Assembly (NCBI GenBank): GCA_026398065.1
Contig: JAPLTR010000432.1
Location: 1-41,156, forward strand
Length of the DNA: 41,156 bases
Direction: 5' to 3'
Source: Verrucomicrobiota bacterium
GTDB lineage: Bacteria > Verrucomicrobiota > Verrucomicrobiia > Opitutales > Opitutaceae
This document shows, in pieces, positions 17,601 to 24,007 of the stretch. Position numbers and translations under genes: made by a program. Positions within the stretch are counted from its first letter, which is position 1, and the number at the start of each line of letters is the position of its first letter. Under the pieces are notes generated by a model. The model worked only from the letters and a program-made list of their open reading frames with translations. It had not been told where the DNA came from and made no database searches.

Positions 17601-17811
17601 GAATTTCACGGTGAACCGTTTCCGCAAGGAGCGCATCATGACCGACGTGAACTTCGGCTATCAGGTCTCGAAGTCGTTCAATATCTTCGCGAGCGGCCGC
17701 AACATCTTCAACGAAGCCGACTACGTGTACGACGGCCGCAACGTGAACCTGATCCAAAAGGTCGAGCACTACGGCACCATCTGGACTTTCGGCGTGAGCG
17801 GCAAGTTCTAG
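14677..17811 (+). CDS. TonB-dependent receptor with carboxypeptidase-regulatory-like N-terminal domain
   Basis: A 1044-residue outer-membrane receptor from the ATG at 14677, which opens a long signal sequence ('LPLVAFLIAFTGLVIAPSAHAQ'). Residues about 65-140 form the Ig-like carboxypeptidase-regulatory domain ('GSVTGRVLNPLTGKYVANAEIRV...TDDEGRFQLTRVPVG'), then 'VKMEAFTVSSER' as a TonB-box-like segment, a plug ('SADVFGTTSEGNVGEFLKYLPGVDLEYVEAD', 'SIESIEINLTTASDQDASSPAGTINLKTK'), and a barrel ending 'IWTFGVSGKF'. It belongs to the TonB receptor class with an N-terminal CarbopepD_reg-like domain that often takes up glycans. No SusD partner or glycoside hydrolase is adjacent, so the substrate is open. 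Codon use is extremely GC-rich, unlike the first receptor. Confidence 0.93.
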   Translation: MTATQTLRLPGRFTLESVPVALAPLARATARLFRRVLPLVAFLIAFTGLVIAPSAHAQSAAFGSVTGRVLNPLTGKYVANAEIRVAGSEATAVTDDEGRFQLTRVPVGTAAVTVSFSGYHNATATVDVLAGQTATKDFEIVSSDTPMADGTVKMEAFTVSSEREGNAKAIMAQRNSMNITNSVSADVFGTTSEGNVGEFLKYLPGVDLEYVEADTRTPRLGGLDPSYTGVTLNGMGMASADAFQQANGTDNVRAGGGNRSFGFEQVSINSIESIEINLTTASDQDASSPAGTINLKTKKAFDRKERFIGYSANVMMNSEDPSFKRTYGPGDERAYKIRPGATVDYYDTFLNRRLGIVLNLSESNMYNQQRLVQLGYSTATTATDQRPYVLNSLTFKSGPKFTERFSASLGADYKVSNNFVLSFVSGYQWYSAQYFNRQLAVTMARNNVTGDGLNNFDIVNDGGTVAYGGAQASKLTRSYQLAPSFEYRKGTLTVNGGFNFSTSTNSYGAVARRQNTRDVPVNSLTGLDLRLSRASTTDVDWTVAQIPGTTAASTSAAKDFSNFANYTNPRVVDDGRYNKKNIYQGQLDARYNAAWRFPTVLKAGAKITETFNANDDYTPIYTWAYTGPGGGTTGSWASLPSPTVFDMGNPSVNFVNLSGTTFAPTFANRKAIANLFYDHPEYFANNSTAANWYTAVVGNHRRIREQVNAAYVNGTTRFNQFSFQAGLRIEQTTTTSLDFDPRTGAEVKAAGYTTDSTGRANTVPGLTYQYLSQPQVSRSGDYSNLFPSASAKYSINKNFQAQLGYSHAIRRPNYNDIGGVVTIDENALTINIPNQNLRPEMSDNLVARLAYYFEPVGNLSVSATQNKLKDSVATTSYKSEDTVFGAEYPGYTVFTRSTSPGTKGVKSLTVDYRQNLRLLPGVLRSTTVFFNATRNVVDEVTKYGVPPLMMSGGVSTRWRAFNFGVNAKWTDDTPWNFTVNRFRKERIMTDVNFGYQVSKSFNIFASGRNIFNEADYVYDGRNVNLIQKVEHYGTIWTFGVSGKF

Positions 17812-17830
17812 CCCGCCTCCCGTCGCAAAC

Positions 17831-17902
17831 CCGGCGGAGGTTGCAGCCTCCGCCGGACCCTTTCCCCCGCCGCGCGCGCCCTCCGGTGCCGCGGCTTTTT
17901 TT
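17831..17902 (+). terminator. Double hairpin terminator after the second TonB receptor
   Basis: CCGGCGGAGG-TTGCAG-CCTCCGCCGG (17831-17856) is a perfect 10-bp stem followed by ACCCTTT. A second stem, GCCGCG...CGCGGC (17869-17895), is followed directly by TTTTTTTG. The pair makes a convincing intrinsic terminator. Confidence 0.75.
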
Positions 17903-17917
17903 GTATCAGCATCCGAC

Positions 17918-18110
17918 GGACGCCTCGGAGAGGCGTCCCTACCGCAAACTGCGATGAATCGAGGTAGGGACGGCTCTCCGAGCCGTCCGCCAGGATTTCC
18001 GCACACGGTCAGAATGTTCGTCCCACTACCTGCTCAGATAACCTGTAGGGCGTCTGGCTTGCAGACGCCTTGGCGCGACCACCCTGAGCGGTGTCCGCCA
18101 GACGGACGCC
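17918..18110. repeat. Cluster of four 21-nt palindromes (8-5-8 hairpins)
   Basis: Four hairpins of the same geometry (8-bp stem, 5-nt loop) lie at 17918-17938, 17968-17988, 18049-18069 and 18090-18110. The first two with their flanks (GGACGCCTC...CCCTACC and GGTAGGGACGGCTC...) are inverted copies of each other differing by one compensated stem pair. The other two contain GGCGTCTG/CAGACGCC and GGTGTCCG/CGGACGCC. They look like REP-type intergenic elements. No coding potential is seen in 17903-18225. Confidence 0.65.
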
Positions 18111-18126
18111 CGACGTTCGCGCTCCC

Positions 18127-18200
18127 CATCCGTGTCTATCCATGGCCATCCGTGGTTAAAAATCCCACGCTCATTTTTTAACCACGGATGGCCACGGATG
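18127..18200. repeat. Long inverted repeat between convergent genes
   Basis: GGCCATCCGTGGTTAAAAA (18144-18162) is matched exactly by TTTTTAACCACGGATGGCC (18175-18193), a 19-bp stem with a 12-nt loop. The flanking CATCCGTG/CACGGATG adds partial pairing. It sits between the convergent receptor and response-regulator genes and could block read-through both ways. It lacks a trailing T run, so it is not a classical terminator. Confidence 0.6.
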
Positions 18201-18225
18201 AACGCAGATACGAGCACCCTCCCGC

Positions 18226-18855
18226 TCACAGCCGGATGATCCCCCGCTGCAGCGCCGCCGTCACCGCCTGCGTGCGGTCGGCCACGCGTAGTTTCGCCAG
18301 GATGCTCTTCAGGTGGTCCTTCGTCGTGTATTCGCTGATCTTCAGGATCTCCGCGATCTCCTTGTTCGCCAGCCCGCGGGCGAGCTGGTTGAGCACCTCG
18401 ATCTCCCGGACCGTCAGCTGCTCGTAGGAGCTCCGGGACTTCAGCCGGCTCGCGACATTCTGCGGGATCCAGCGCCGGCCCGCCGCGACCGCCCGGATCG
18501 CGGGAATCAGCTCCTCGCCCGTCGCGCTTTTGAGCACGTAGCCGCTGGCGCCCGCCTCGAGCGCCGCATGGATGTCCGCGTCGCCATCGAAGGCCGAGAG
18601 CATCAGCACCGCCGCGTCGGCCGCGAGCCGGCGGATCTGGGTCGTCGCCTCGTTGCCCGATTTGCCGGGCATGCGCAGGTCCATCAGCACCATGTCGGGC
18701 CGGAGTTTTTCGAACATCGCGACCGCCTGGTCGCCATCGTCCGCCTCGCCGATCACCTTCAGGTCCGGCTCCGTGTTGATCAGGGCGACCAGTCCCATCC
18801 GCACGATGAAATGGTCGTCGACGACGAGGATTCGGACTTCGGATTTCGCATTCAT
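18226..18855 (-). CDS. NarL/LuxR-family response regulator
   Basis: A 209-residue two-domain regulator. The receiver domain shows 'ILVVDDHFIVRMGL' (acidic pocket), phospho-acceptor Asp in 'DMVLMDLRMPG', the conserved Ser/Thr in 'VLMLSAFD', and Lys in 'GYVLKSAT'. The C-terminal LuxR-type helix-turn-helix is 'LTVREIEVLNQLARGLANKEIAEIL' to 'TTKDHLKSILAKL'. Its ATG shares one base with the kinase stop (TGATG), which implies translational coupling with its cognate sensor. The track's TTG one codon upstream is less likely. Target genes are unknown; the divergent and nearby TonB receptor is one possibility, but nothing shows it. Confidence 0.93.
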   Translation of the reverse strand: MNAKSEVRILVVDDHFIVRMGLVALINTEPDLKVIGEADDGDQAVAMFEKLRPDMVLMDLRMPGKSGNEATTQIRRLAADAAVLMLSAFDGDADIHAALEAGASGYVLKSATGEELIPAIRAVAAGRRWIPQNVASRLKSRSSYEQLTVREIEVLNQLARGLANKEIAEILKISEYTTKDHLKSILAKLRVADRTQAVTAALQRGIIRL

Positions 18856-21128
18856 CAAATGACGGGCCTCGGCGCCAGCGGTTGGCCGGCTGGGTCGCGC
18901 AGCGGGATGATCGCCCGGACGGTCGTGCCCTCGCCCGGCGAGCCGCTCACATCGAGCCGGCCGCCCAGCCGCTTGGCCCGCTCGCTCATGCCGAGGAGCC
19001 CGAACTGCCGGTCGCCCCGCGCTGCGATCTGCTCCGACACGAGGCCGCTGCCGTTGTCCCGGATCTCCAGCGCGACGTTGTCGACGCCGAAGGTCAGCCG
19101 GAGCGTCACCAGCGTGGCGCCCGAATGCTTCACGACATTGGTCACCGCCTCCTGGCCGATGCGCAGCAGGCTTTCCTCCACGATCTCCGGCAGCGGTTTG
19201 CGCTCGCCCTCGGTCTCGATCTCCACGCGGATTTCGCTGCCCGCGGTGATCTGCCGGCTCCCGATCGACAGGGCCTCCGCGAGGTCGAACTGCTCCAGCT
19301 CGCGCGACCGCAGGTCCCAGATCGAACGCCGCAGCTCAAGCTGGCTCTGTTTCAGGAAACCGCGCGCCAGCTCGAGCCGCGCGCTCGCATCGCGCGGATT
19401 CCGCTCGAAGAGCTTTGCCGCCGTGTCGAGCTGCAGGGCGATACCGGTGAGCGCCTGCTCCAGCGTGTCGTGCAGCTCGCGCGCCAGCCGCGTGCGCTCG
19501 GTGAGCACGGCACGGAATTCGAGCTGCGCGGTCTTCCGCACCGTCATCTCGCTCTGCAGCTGCTCCGTGCGCTCCTTCACCCGCGCCTCGAGGTGGTCGT
19601 GCGCCCGCTGCAGCTCCGATTGCGCCTTCTCGCGCTCCGCCACGAGGAAACTCAGCATCACGTTCTTCCGCGAGATCGTCAGCAGCCACGCGGCCACACC
19701 CGCCAGCAGCGCGCACACCACGGCGAATCCCACGAGCAGCCGCTCCGCGGTGAACCAGCTCGGCGCCTCCAGCACCCGCAGGCCACCGGCGTCCGGCAGC
19801 AGGAGCGTCAGCGCCTTCAGCTTCCCGTCGTCCCCGGTCTCGAAGGAGGCGATCCCCTTCACCTCCACCCGGCTGCCCAGCGGCACCGACGTGAGCGGCG
19901 ACGTCTCCTGCGTCAGCTCGCACTCCGCCGTGAAGGTCAGCTCCGGATGCTGGATCGTGCACGACACCCGCACGCCCGCAAAGGGAACGTTTTCCCGCCG
20001 CACCTGCCGGACGCTGCGGTCGAGGAGTCTGCCGCTCAGGACGATCAGCTCCGCCGCGTGCAGGCCGTTGCGCAGGTCGGCGACCGGCCGCTCGGTCGCC
20101 GGCAGCGGCGCCGGCCGGCCGGACTGCTCCCGCCACACCGCGTCGCGCAGCACCGGCTGGTAGTTGACGAACTCCAGAAACCCCACCGCCTCGACCGTTT
20201 TGCCGATGGTCGGCGGCGTCGCCTGCCCGCTCTCGAGATGGAGCCCCCCCGTGCCGTCCTGCACGAAGAGATCCAGCCCGTTGCGCTGGAACGTAACCGT
20301 ACCCCTCACATGGATACGTTCGCCCAGGCTGGCGTTCGGCCGGTAGCGCGCGATGTCACCGAGGGGGACGAGCGGCTGCTCGAACGGCGGGCTCGACTCC
20401 GGCTGGTCCACCACAAAATCCTCCACCGTCGGCACAAACAGGTTCACCGCGGTGAGCTGCCGCCGCGCGGCGTTGAACGAGGTCGCCGCCGTGCCGCGCA
20501 CCGTCACCTTCGCCGCAAGCAGCGACTGCGGGTCCAGCTGCGGCGAAAGCTTCGGCAGCACCCGCACCCGGTAGCCGCCCACCGACACCTCCATCACGAT
20601 CTTGCGCGTGGCGGCGAGGCTCACCGAGCGCACGAGCCCGGTGATCTCCACGCGCTGCCCGTCCTCCACGCCCGCCATCAGCCGCTCAATGGTGATCTTC
20701 TTCGCGACCGGCAGCGGCGCCGTCCCCACTTTCTTCCACGCGGTCACATGCAGGACCGGCGCAAACGCCCCGGGGCTGCTGTAGCCCTCCGCCTCGACGA
20801 GGTCGCCCACCGCCGGTCCCCGGCCCACATTGTGCGCGTAGATGCCGCCGCTGGCGTCCTGCACAAAAAACCGCCCCTGCCAGTCCGGTTCCGAAACCGT
20901 CACCACGCCGCGCAACGAAACGCGGATCTGTTTCGCCGCCGCCTCCGCCGGCAGGGCCAGCACCTCCGCCGCGGTCTGGAGCATGGCCACCGGCGGCTCG
21001 CCGCCGGAGAGCGGCAGCAGGAAACCCAGCGTCGCGACAACGACGCCGAACGACGCTCTCCGTCTCGGACGACTGGGGCTGCGTAAACGCGTAGCGGCAA
21101 AACCTAGGCGGCGGGCCCGCGATTCCAA
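18855..21128 (-). CDS. NarL-type sensor histidine kinase with large OB-like extracytoplasmic domain
   Basis: A 757-residue sensor. After an N-terminal signal or anchor ('FGVVVATLGFLLPLSGG') comes a 400-residue extracytoplasmic part with at least two similar strand-rich modules: 'VSLRGVVTVSEPDWQGRFFV' and 'IHVRGTVTFQRNGLDLFV', each followed by 'QD.(S/T)GG'. These look like OB-fold units. A membrane helix spans about 463-483, then a coiled coil, a HisKA_3 dimerisation domain with the phospho-His in 'LARELHDTLEQALTG' (about 553), and an ATPase domain ('GQEAVTNVVKHSG', 'IRDNGSGL', 'FGLLGMSERAKRLGG'). The ORF begins with TTG, preceded by GAAGAGAG on its strand; no ATG is available before the signal. 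It lies 40 nt after the TlpA-like gene on the same strand, so the three may be co-transcribed. Confidence 0.9.
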   Translation of the reverse strand: MESRARRLGFAATRLRSPSRPRRRASFGVVVATLGFLLPLSGGEPPVAMLQTAAEVLALPAEAAAKQIRVSLRGVVTVSEPDWQGRFFVQDASGGIYAHNVGRGPAVGDLVEAEGYSSPGAFAPVLHVTAWKKVGTAPLPVAKKITIERLMAGVEDGQRVEITGLVRSVSLAATRKIVMEVSVGGYRVRVLPKLSPQLDPQSLLAAKVTVRGTAATSFNAARRQLTAVNLFVPTVEDFVVDQPESSPPFEQPLVPLGDIARYRPNASLGERIHVRGTVTFQRNGLDLFVQDGTGGLHLESGQATPPTIGKTVEAVGFLEFVNYQPVLRDAVWREQSGRPAPLPATERPVADLRNGLHAAELIVLSGRLLDRSVRQVRRENVPFAGVRVSCTIQHPELTFTAECELTQETSPLTSVPLGSRVEVKGIASFETGDDGKLKALTLLLPDAGGLRVLEAPSWFTAERLLVGFAVVCALLAGVAAWLLTISRKNVMLSFLVAEREKAQSELQRAHDHLEARVKERTEQLQSEMTVRKTAQLEFRAVLTERTRLARELHDTLEQALTGIALQLDTAAKLFERNPRDASARLELARGFLKQSQLELRRSIWDLRSRELEQFDLAEALSIGSRQITAGSEIRVEIETEGERKPLPEIVEESLLRIGQEAVTNVVKHSGATLVTLRLTFGVDNVALEIRDNGSGLVSEQIAARGDRQFGLLGMSERAKRLGGRLDVSGSPGEGTTVRAIIPLRDPAGQPLAPRPVI

Positions 21129-21138
21129 GCTCTCTTCA

Positions 21139-21155
21139 CCCCCTCGAAAGAGGGG
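21139..21155 (-). repeat. CCCCTC-GAAA-GAGGGG hairpin, second copy
   Basis: CCCCCTCGAAAGAGGGG shares 16 consecutive bases with 14507-14522. It folds as a 6-bp stem with a four-base loop. It lies in the 40-nt gap between the TlpA-like stop and the sensor-kinase start and could be a processing or attenuation site, or a small mobile repeat. Confidence 0.5.
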
Positions 21156-21168
21156 TGCGCCCCCGCCA

Positions 21169-22245
21169 CTACGGCGCGGCCTTCACGCCGAGCTTCTCCA
21201 GCGCCTGGTCCAGGCGGTTGTCCTGCTCCCCGCCAAAACCCACCAGCACCGTCGCGACCTTCCCGTCGCGCCCGATCACAAACTGCGTCGGGATGCCCTG
21301 CACCCCATAAAGCTTCAGCGACACCCGGTCGGGATACTGCTCCTTCGGCCCGTCACGCCCGAGCGGATCGTTGGCAAACACCAGGTCGAGATACTTCGCC
21401 GCATTCGTCTTCAGCCAGGCCTCAAAATTCGCGCGCGTGTCGCTCGTGCACGCCGCGAACACCACCACGCCCTGTGCCTTCGTCGCCGCGGCGATTTTTT
21501 GCGTGTGCGGCATCGAGGCGATGCACGGCCCGCACCACGTCGCCCAGAAATCCAGCACCACGATTTTCCCGGCAAAGTCCGACAGCTTCACCGGCGCGCC
21601 CGCCGGATCGATCGCCGTGAAATCCGGCGCCACCGTCCCGGGCTTGAGCGTCGTGTCTTCGCGCGGCGTCGGCGGCGGTCCCGCCGGTCCGGCGGTTTTC
21701 GGCGCCTCCTCCGCCGGGATCGCCAGCCCCGCGGCGCGCAGGTAGCCGCGCAGCACGGCCGCCGACTGCGGCCCGAAGCCCACGAAGCCGCCCACGACCT
21801 TGCCTTCCCGGTCGATCACGCCCGTCGCTGGATAGACGCCCAGCCCAAAGTTCTTCTGCGACACGCTGTCCGTGCGCGCTCGGCCCGCCGCGTCCCAGGC
21901 GATCGGATACGCCAGTGTCTCCTTCGTCTTCGCCACCCACGCGTCGAACTCCTCGCGCGTGCCGCCCGAGCAGATCCCGAGCACCTTCGCGCCGAGCGCT
22001 TCATACTGGAGGAACGCGTTCTGCAGTCCCTCCGCCGGCCCGCGGTTCGGCGCCCAGAAACCCACGACGAGCACCTTGCCCTTGAAATCCGCCAGCCGGA
22101 TGTCCCTCCCATCCGCCCCCACGACCGTGAAGTCCGGCGCCACCACCCCCGCCGCGAGCGTGCCGAACTTCGCCACCGGCTCCGCCGCGTGCCCCGCCAG
22201 CGCGCCCCAGATCCCCAGCACGACGCCCAGCCATGTCATCTTCAT
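21169..22245 (-). CDS. TlpA-like protein with two thioredoxin-fold domains, one lacking the CxxC
   Basis: A 358-residue protein from the ATG at 22245 (G-rich element upstream). It has a signal peptide ('WLGVVLGIWGALAGHAAEP') and two tandem AhpC/TSA-TlpA-type domains. The second (about 200-358) has 'VVLDFWATWCGPC' (CxxC at about 238-241) and cis-Pro 'GIPTQFVIG', so it can act as a periplasmic thiol-disulfide reductase. The first (about 25-190) keeps the fold ('APDFTVVGADGRDIRLADF', 'VYPATGVIDREG') but reads 'FWAPNRGPA' where the active site should be, so it is redox-dead. The track ORF extends 33 codons upstream into the divergent transporter promoter region. It may share a transcript with the sensor kinase downstream. 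Confidence 0.88.
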   Translation of the reverse strand: MKMTWLGVVLGIWGALAGHAAEPVAKFGTLAAGVVAPDFTVVGADGRDIRLADFKGKVLVVGFWAPNRGPAEGLQNAFLQYEALGAKVLGICSGGTREEFDAWVAKTKETLAYPIAWDAAGRARTDSVSQKNFGLGVYPATGVIDREGKVVGGFVGFGPQSAAVLRGYLRAAGLAIPAEEAPKTAGPAGPPPTPREDTTLKPGTVAPDFTAIDPAGAPVKLSDFAGKIVVLDFWATWCGPCIASMPHTQKIAAATKAQGVVVFAACTSDTRANFEAWLKTNAAKYLDLVFANDPLGRDGPKEQYPDRVSLKLYGVQGIPTQFVIGRDGKVATVLVGFGGEQDNRLDQALEKLGVKAAP

Positions 22246-22290
22246 CCCCCACGCTAAATCGTCCTCCGCGCCCGCCGCGATTTTTTTCGC

Positions 22291-23190
22291 GTGCGCGCCG
22301 CGGCCCCCTTGCCCACACCTGTGCGTTCCGTGCACGCCGCCCACACCCGCTCCGTCCTCCTCCTAGTCGCCGCCGCCCTGTGCTGGAGCCTGGGCGGCCT
22401 GCTCATCAAGTCCGTGAGCTGGCCCCCGCTCGCCGTCGCCGGCGGCCGGGGCCTGATCGCCGCGCTCTTCCTCCTCGCGACCAATCGCGGGCTGCGCTTC
22501 CACTTCTCGCGCGTGCAGCTCCTCGGCGCCCTCGGCTACGCCGCCTGCACCATCACCTTCTGCGTCGCGACCAAGCTCACCACCGCCGCCAACGCCATCC
22601 TCCTCCAGTACACCGCACCCGTGTGGATCGCCCTGTTCGGCGCCTGGTTTCTCGGCGAACGCGCCACCCGCGCCGACTGGATCACCATCGCCGCCGTGCT
22701 CGGCGGCATGACGCTCTTCTTCGCCGACAACCTCGAGCTCGCCAACGCCCTCGGCAACGCCCTCGCCGTGGTCAGCGGCGTGTGCTTCGCCGGCATGACC
22801 ATCGCCCTCCGCAAGCAGAAGGACACCTCCGCCAGCGAATCGATCATCCTCGGCAACCTCCTCGCCTTCGGCGTCGGCCTCCCGTGGATCGTCGGCGCGC
22901 CCGCACTCCCGCCCGCCGGCTGGACCGCCCTCGCCCTCCTCGGCATCGTCCAGCTCGGCGTGTCCTACTGGCTCTACGCCCGCGCCATCAAGCACGTCAC
23001 CGCCCTCGAGGCCGTGCTCATCCCCGTGATCGAGCCGATCCTCAATCCCGTCTGGGTCCTCCTCGCCACCGGCGAGAAACCTTCTCCGCTCGCGCTGGTC
23101 GGAGGGGTGATCGTGCTCACCGCCGTCACCCTCCGCGCCGTCGCCTCCATCCGCGCCGGCCGGGCCCGCCCCGCCCCGGCCTCCCCGTGA
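22291..23190 (+). CDS. EamA/DMT-family transporter
   Basis: Up to 299 residues with ten predicted membrane helices in two EamA repeats (e.g. 'SVLLLVAAALCWSLGGLLIK', 'GLIAALFLLATN', 'ITIAAVLGGMTLFFA', 'ALALLGIVQLGVSYWLYARA'). The diagnostic 'NAILLQYTAPVWIALFGAWFLGE' closes the first repeat and 'LEAVLIPVIEPILNPVWVLLATGE' the second. DMT exporters move small metabolites or amino acids; the substrate cannot be read. The start is GTG at 22291, but an in-frame GTG at 22321 is equally possible. It is divergent from the TlpA-like gene (45-nt gap), and its stop overlaps the next gene as GTGA. Confidence 0.9.
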   Translation: MRAAAPLPTPVRSVHAAHTRSVLLLVAAALCWSLGGLLIKSVSWPPLAVAGGRGLIAALFLLATNRGLRFHFSRVQLLGALGYAACTITFCVATKLTTAANAILLQYTAPVWIALFGAWFLGERATRADWITIAAVLGGMTLFFADNLELANALGNALAVVSGVCFAGMTIALRKQKDTSASESIILGNLLAFGVGLPWIVGAPALPPAGWTALALLGIVQLGVSYWLYARAIKHVTALEAVLIPVIEPILNPVWVLLATGEKPSPLALVGGVIVLTAVTLRAVASIRAGRARPAPASP

Positions 23191-23948
23191 AACTTCTCCG
23201 CCTCCTGCTGGGTTCTCTCCTCATGGTCGCCACCGCCTCCGCCGCCGACACCGTCGTCCTGCTCCACGGTCTCGGCCGCACCGGCTGGTCGATGTCGCGG
23301 CTCGCCTCCGTCCTCGAGCGCGACGGCTACCGCGTCGTCAATCTCACCTATCCCTCCCGCTCGCTTCCCCTCGAATCCCTCGCCCGCGACTGGCTCCCGC
23401 AACAGCTCCGCGCGCACGGCCTCACCCCTGACGGTCCCGACTCGTCCACGCCGTCCGCCCCCCGCGTCCACTTCGTCACCCACTCGATGGGCGGCATCGT
23501 GGTCCGCCTCTGGCTGCGCGACTGCGGCGCACCCGCCAACCTCGGCCGCGTCGTCATGCTCGCCCCGCCCAACTCCGGCAGCGAACTCACCGACCGCCTC
23601 AACGCCTTCCCGCCCTTCCGCTGGTTCACCGGCGTCAACGGCCGCCGCCTCGGCACGCGCCCCGCCGATCTCCCCCGCTCCCTCGGGCCCTGGCCCGCGT
23701 CCGCCTCCGCCTCCGCCGCCACCGGCCAGCTCGGCATCATCGCCGGCGACCGCTCCCTCAACCCCCTCTTCTCCTCCTGGCTCCCCGGCCCCAGCGACGG
23801 CAAGGTCACCGTCGCCAGCACTCGCCTCGCCGGCATGACCGACCACACGGTGCTGCCCTTCTCCCACACCTGGCTCGGCTGGCACGCCGAGACCGCCCGC
23901 CAGATCCGCGCCTTCCTCCGCGACGCCCGTTTCCGGCCCGGCGACTGA
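23187..23948 (+). CDS. Secreted alpha/beta hydrolase (triacylglycerol-lipase-like)
   Basis: A 253-residue protein starting at GTG 23187, overlapping the transporter stop by GTGA. It has a signal peptide ('LLRLLLGSLLMVATASA') and an alpha/beta-hydrolase fold: oxyanion-hole strand 'TVVLLHGLGRTGWSM', nucleophile elbow 'FVTHSMGGIVVR' (S in H-S-M-G), 'VVMLAPPNSGSEL', and a likely catalytic His in 'DHTVLPFSHTWL'. The acid may be the Asp in 'PSDGKVTV'. The arrangement resembles lipase/PGAP1-like esterases acting on lipids in the periplasm. In the track it is hidden as the tail of a longer shadow ORF from 22233. Confidence 0.85.
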   Translation: MKLLRLLLGSLLMVATASAADTVVLLHGLGRTGWSMSRLASVLERDGYRVVNLTYPSRSLPLESLARDWLPQQLRAHGLTPDGPDSSTPSAPRVHFVTHSMGGIVVRLWLRDCGAPANLGRVVMLAPPNSGSELTDRLNAFPPFRWFTGVNGRRLGTRPADLPRSLGPWPASASASAATGQLGIIAGDRSLNPLFSSWLPGPSDGKVTVASTRLAGMTDHTVLPFSHTWLGWHAETARQIRAFLRDARFRPGD

Positions 23949-23960
23949 GGGTCCATCGGT

Positions 23961-23994
23961 CGCGAAGCCGACCGCTGGCGCGGCTCGCGTTTTT
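23961..23994 (+). terminator. Intrinsic terminator after the hydrolase
   Basis: CGCGAAGCCG pairs with CGGCTCGCG (nine pairs with one bulged A, 10-nt loop) and is followed by TTTTT. It separates the hydrolase from the convergent delta-60 gene. Confidence 0.6.
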
Positions 23995-24007
23995 CGAAAC
24001 CGCCCCC

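Noticed and set aside
14668-18006. 1112-residue minus-strand ORF
   Set aside because: Exact antisense of the second TonB receptor; V-G-A-rich translation with no domain pattern.
22233-23186. N-terminal part of the 571-residue plus-strand ORF ending at 23948
   Set aside because: Arg/Pro-rich out-of-frame reading of the EamA gene. Only the part from GTG 23187 is a real protein.
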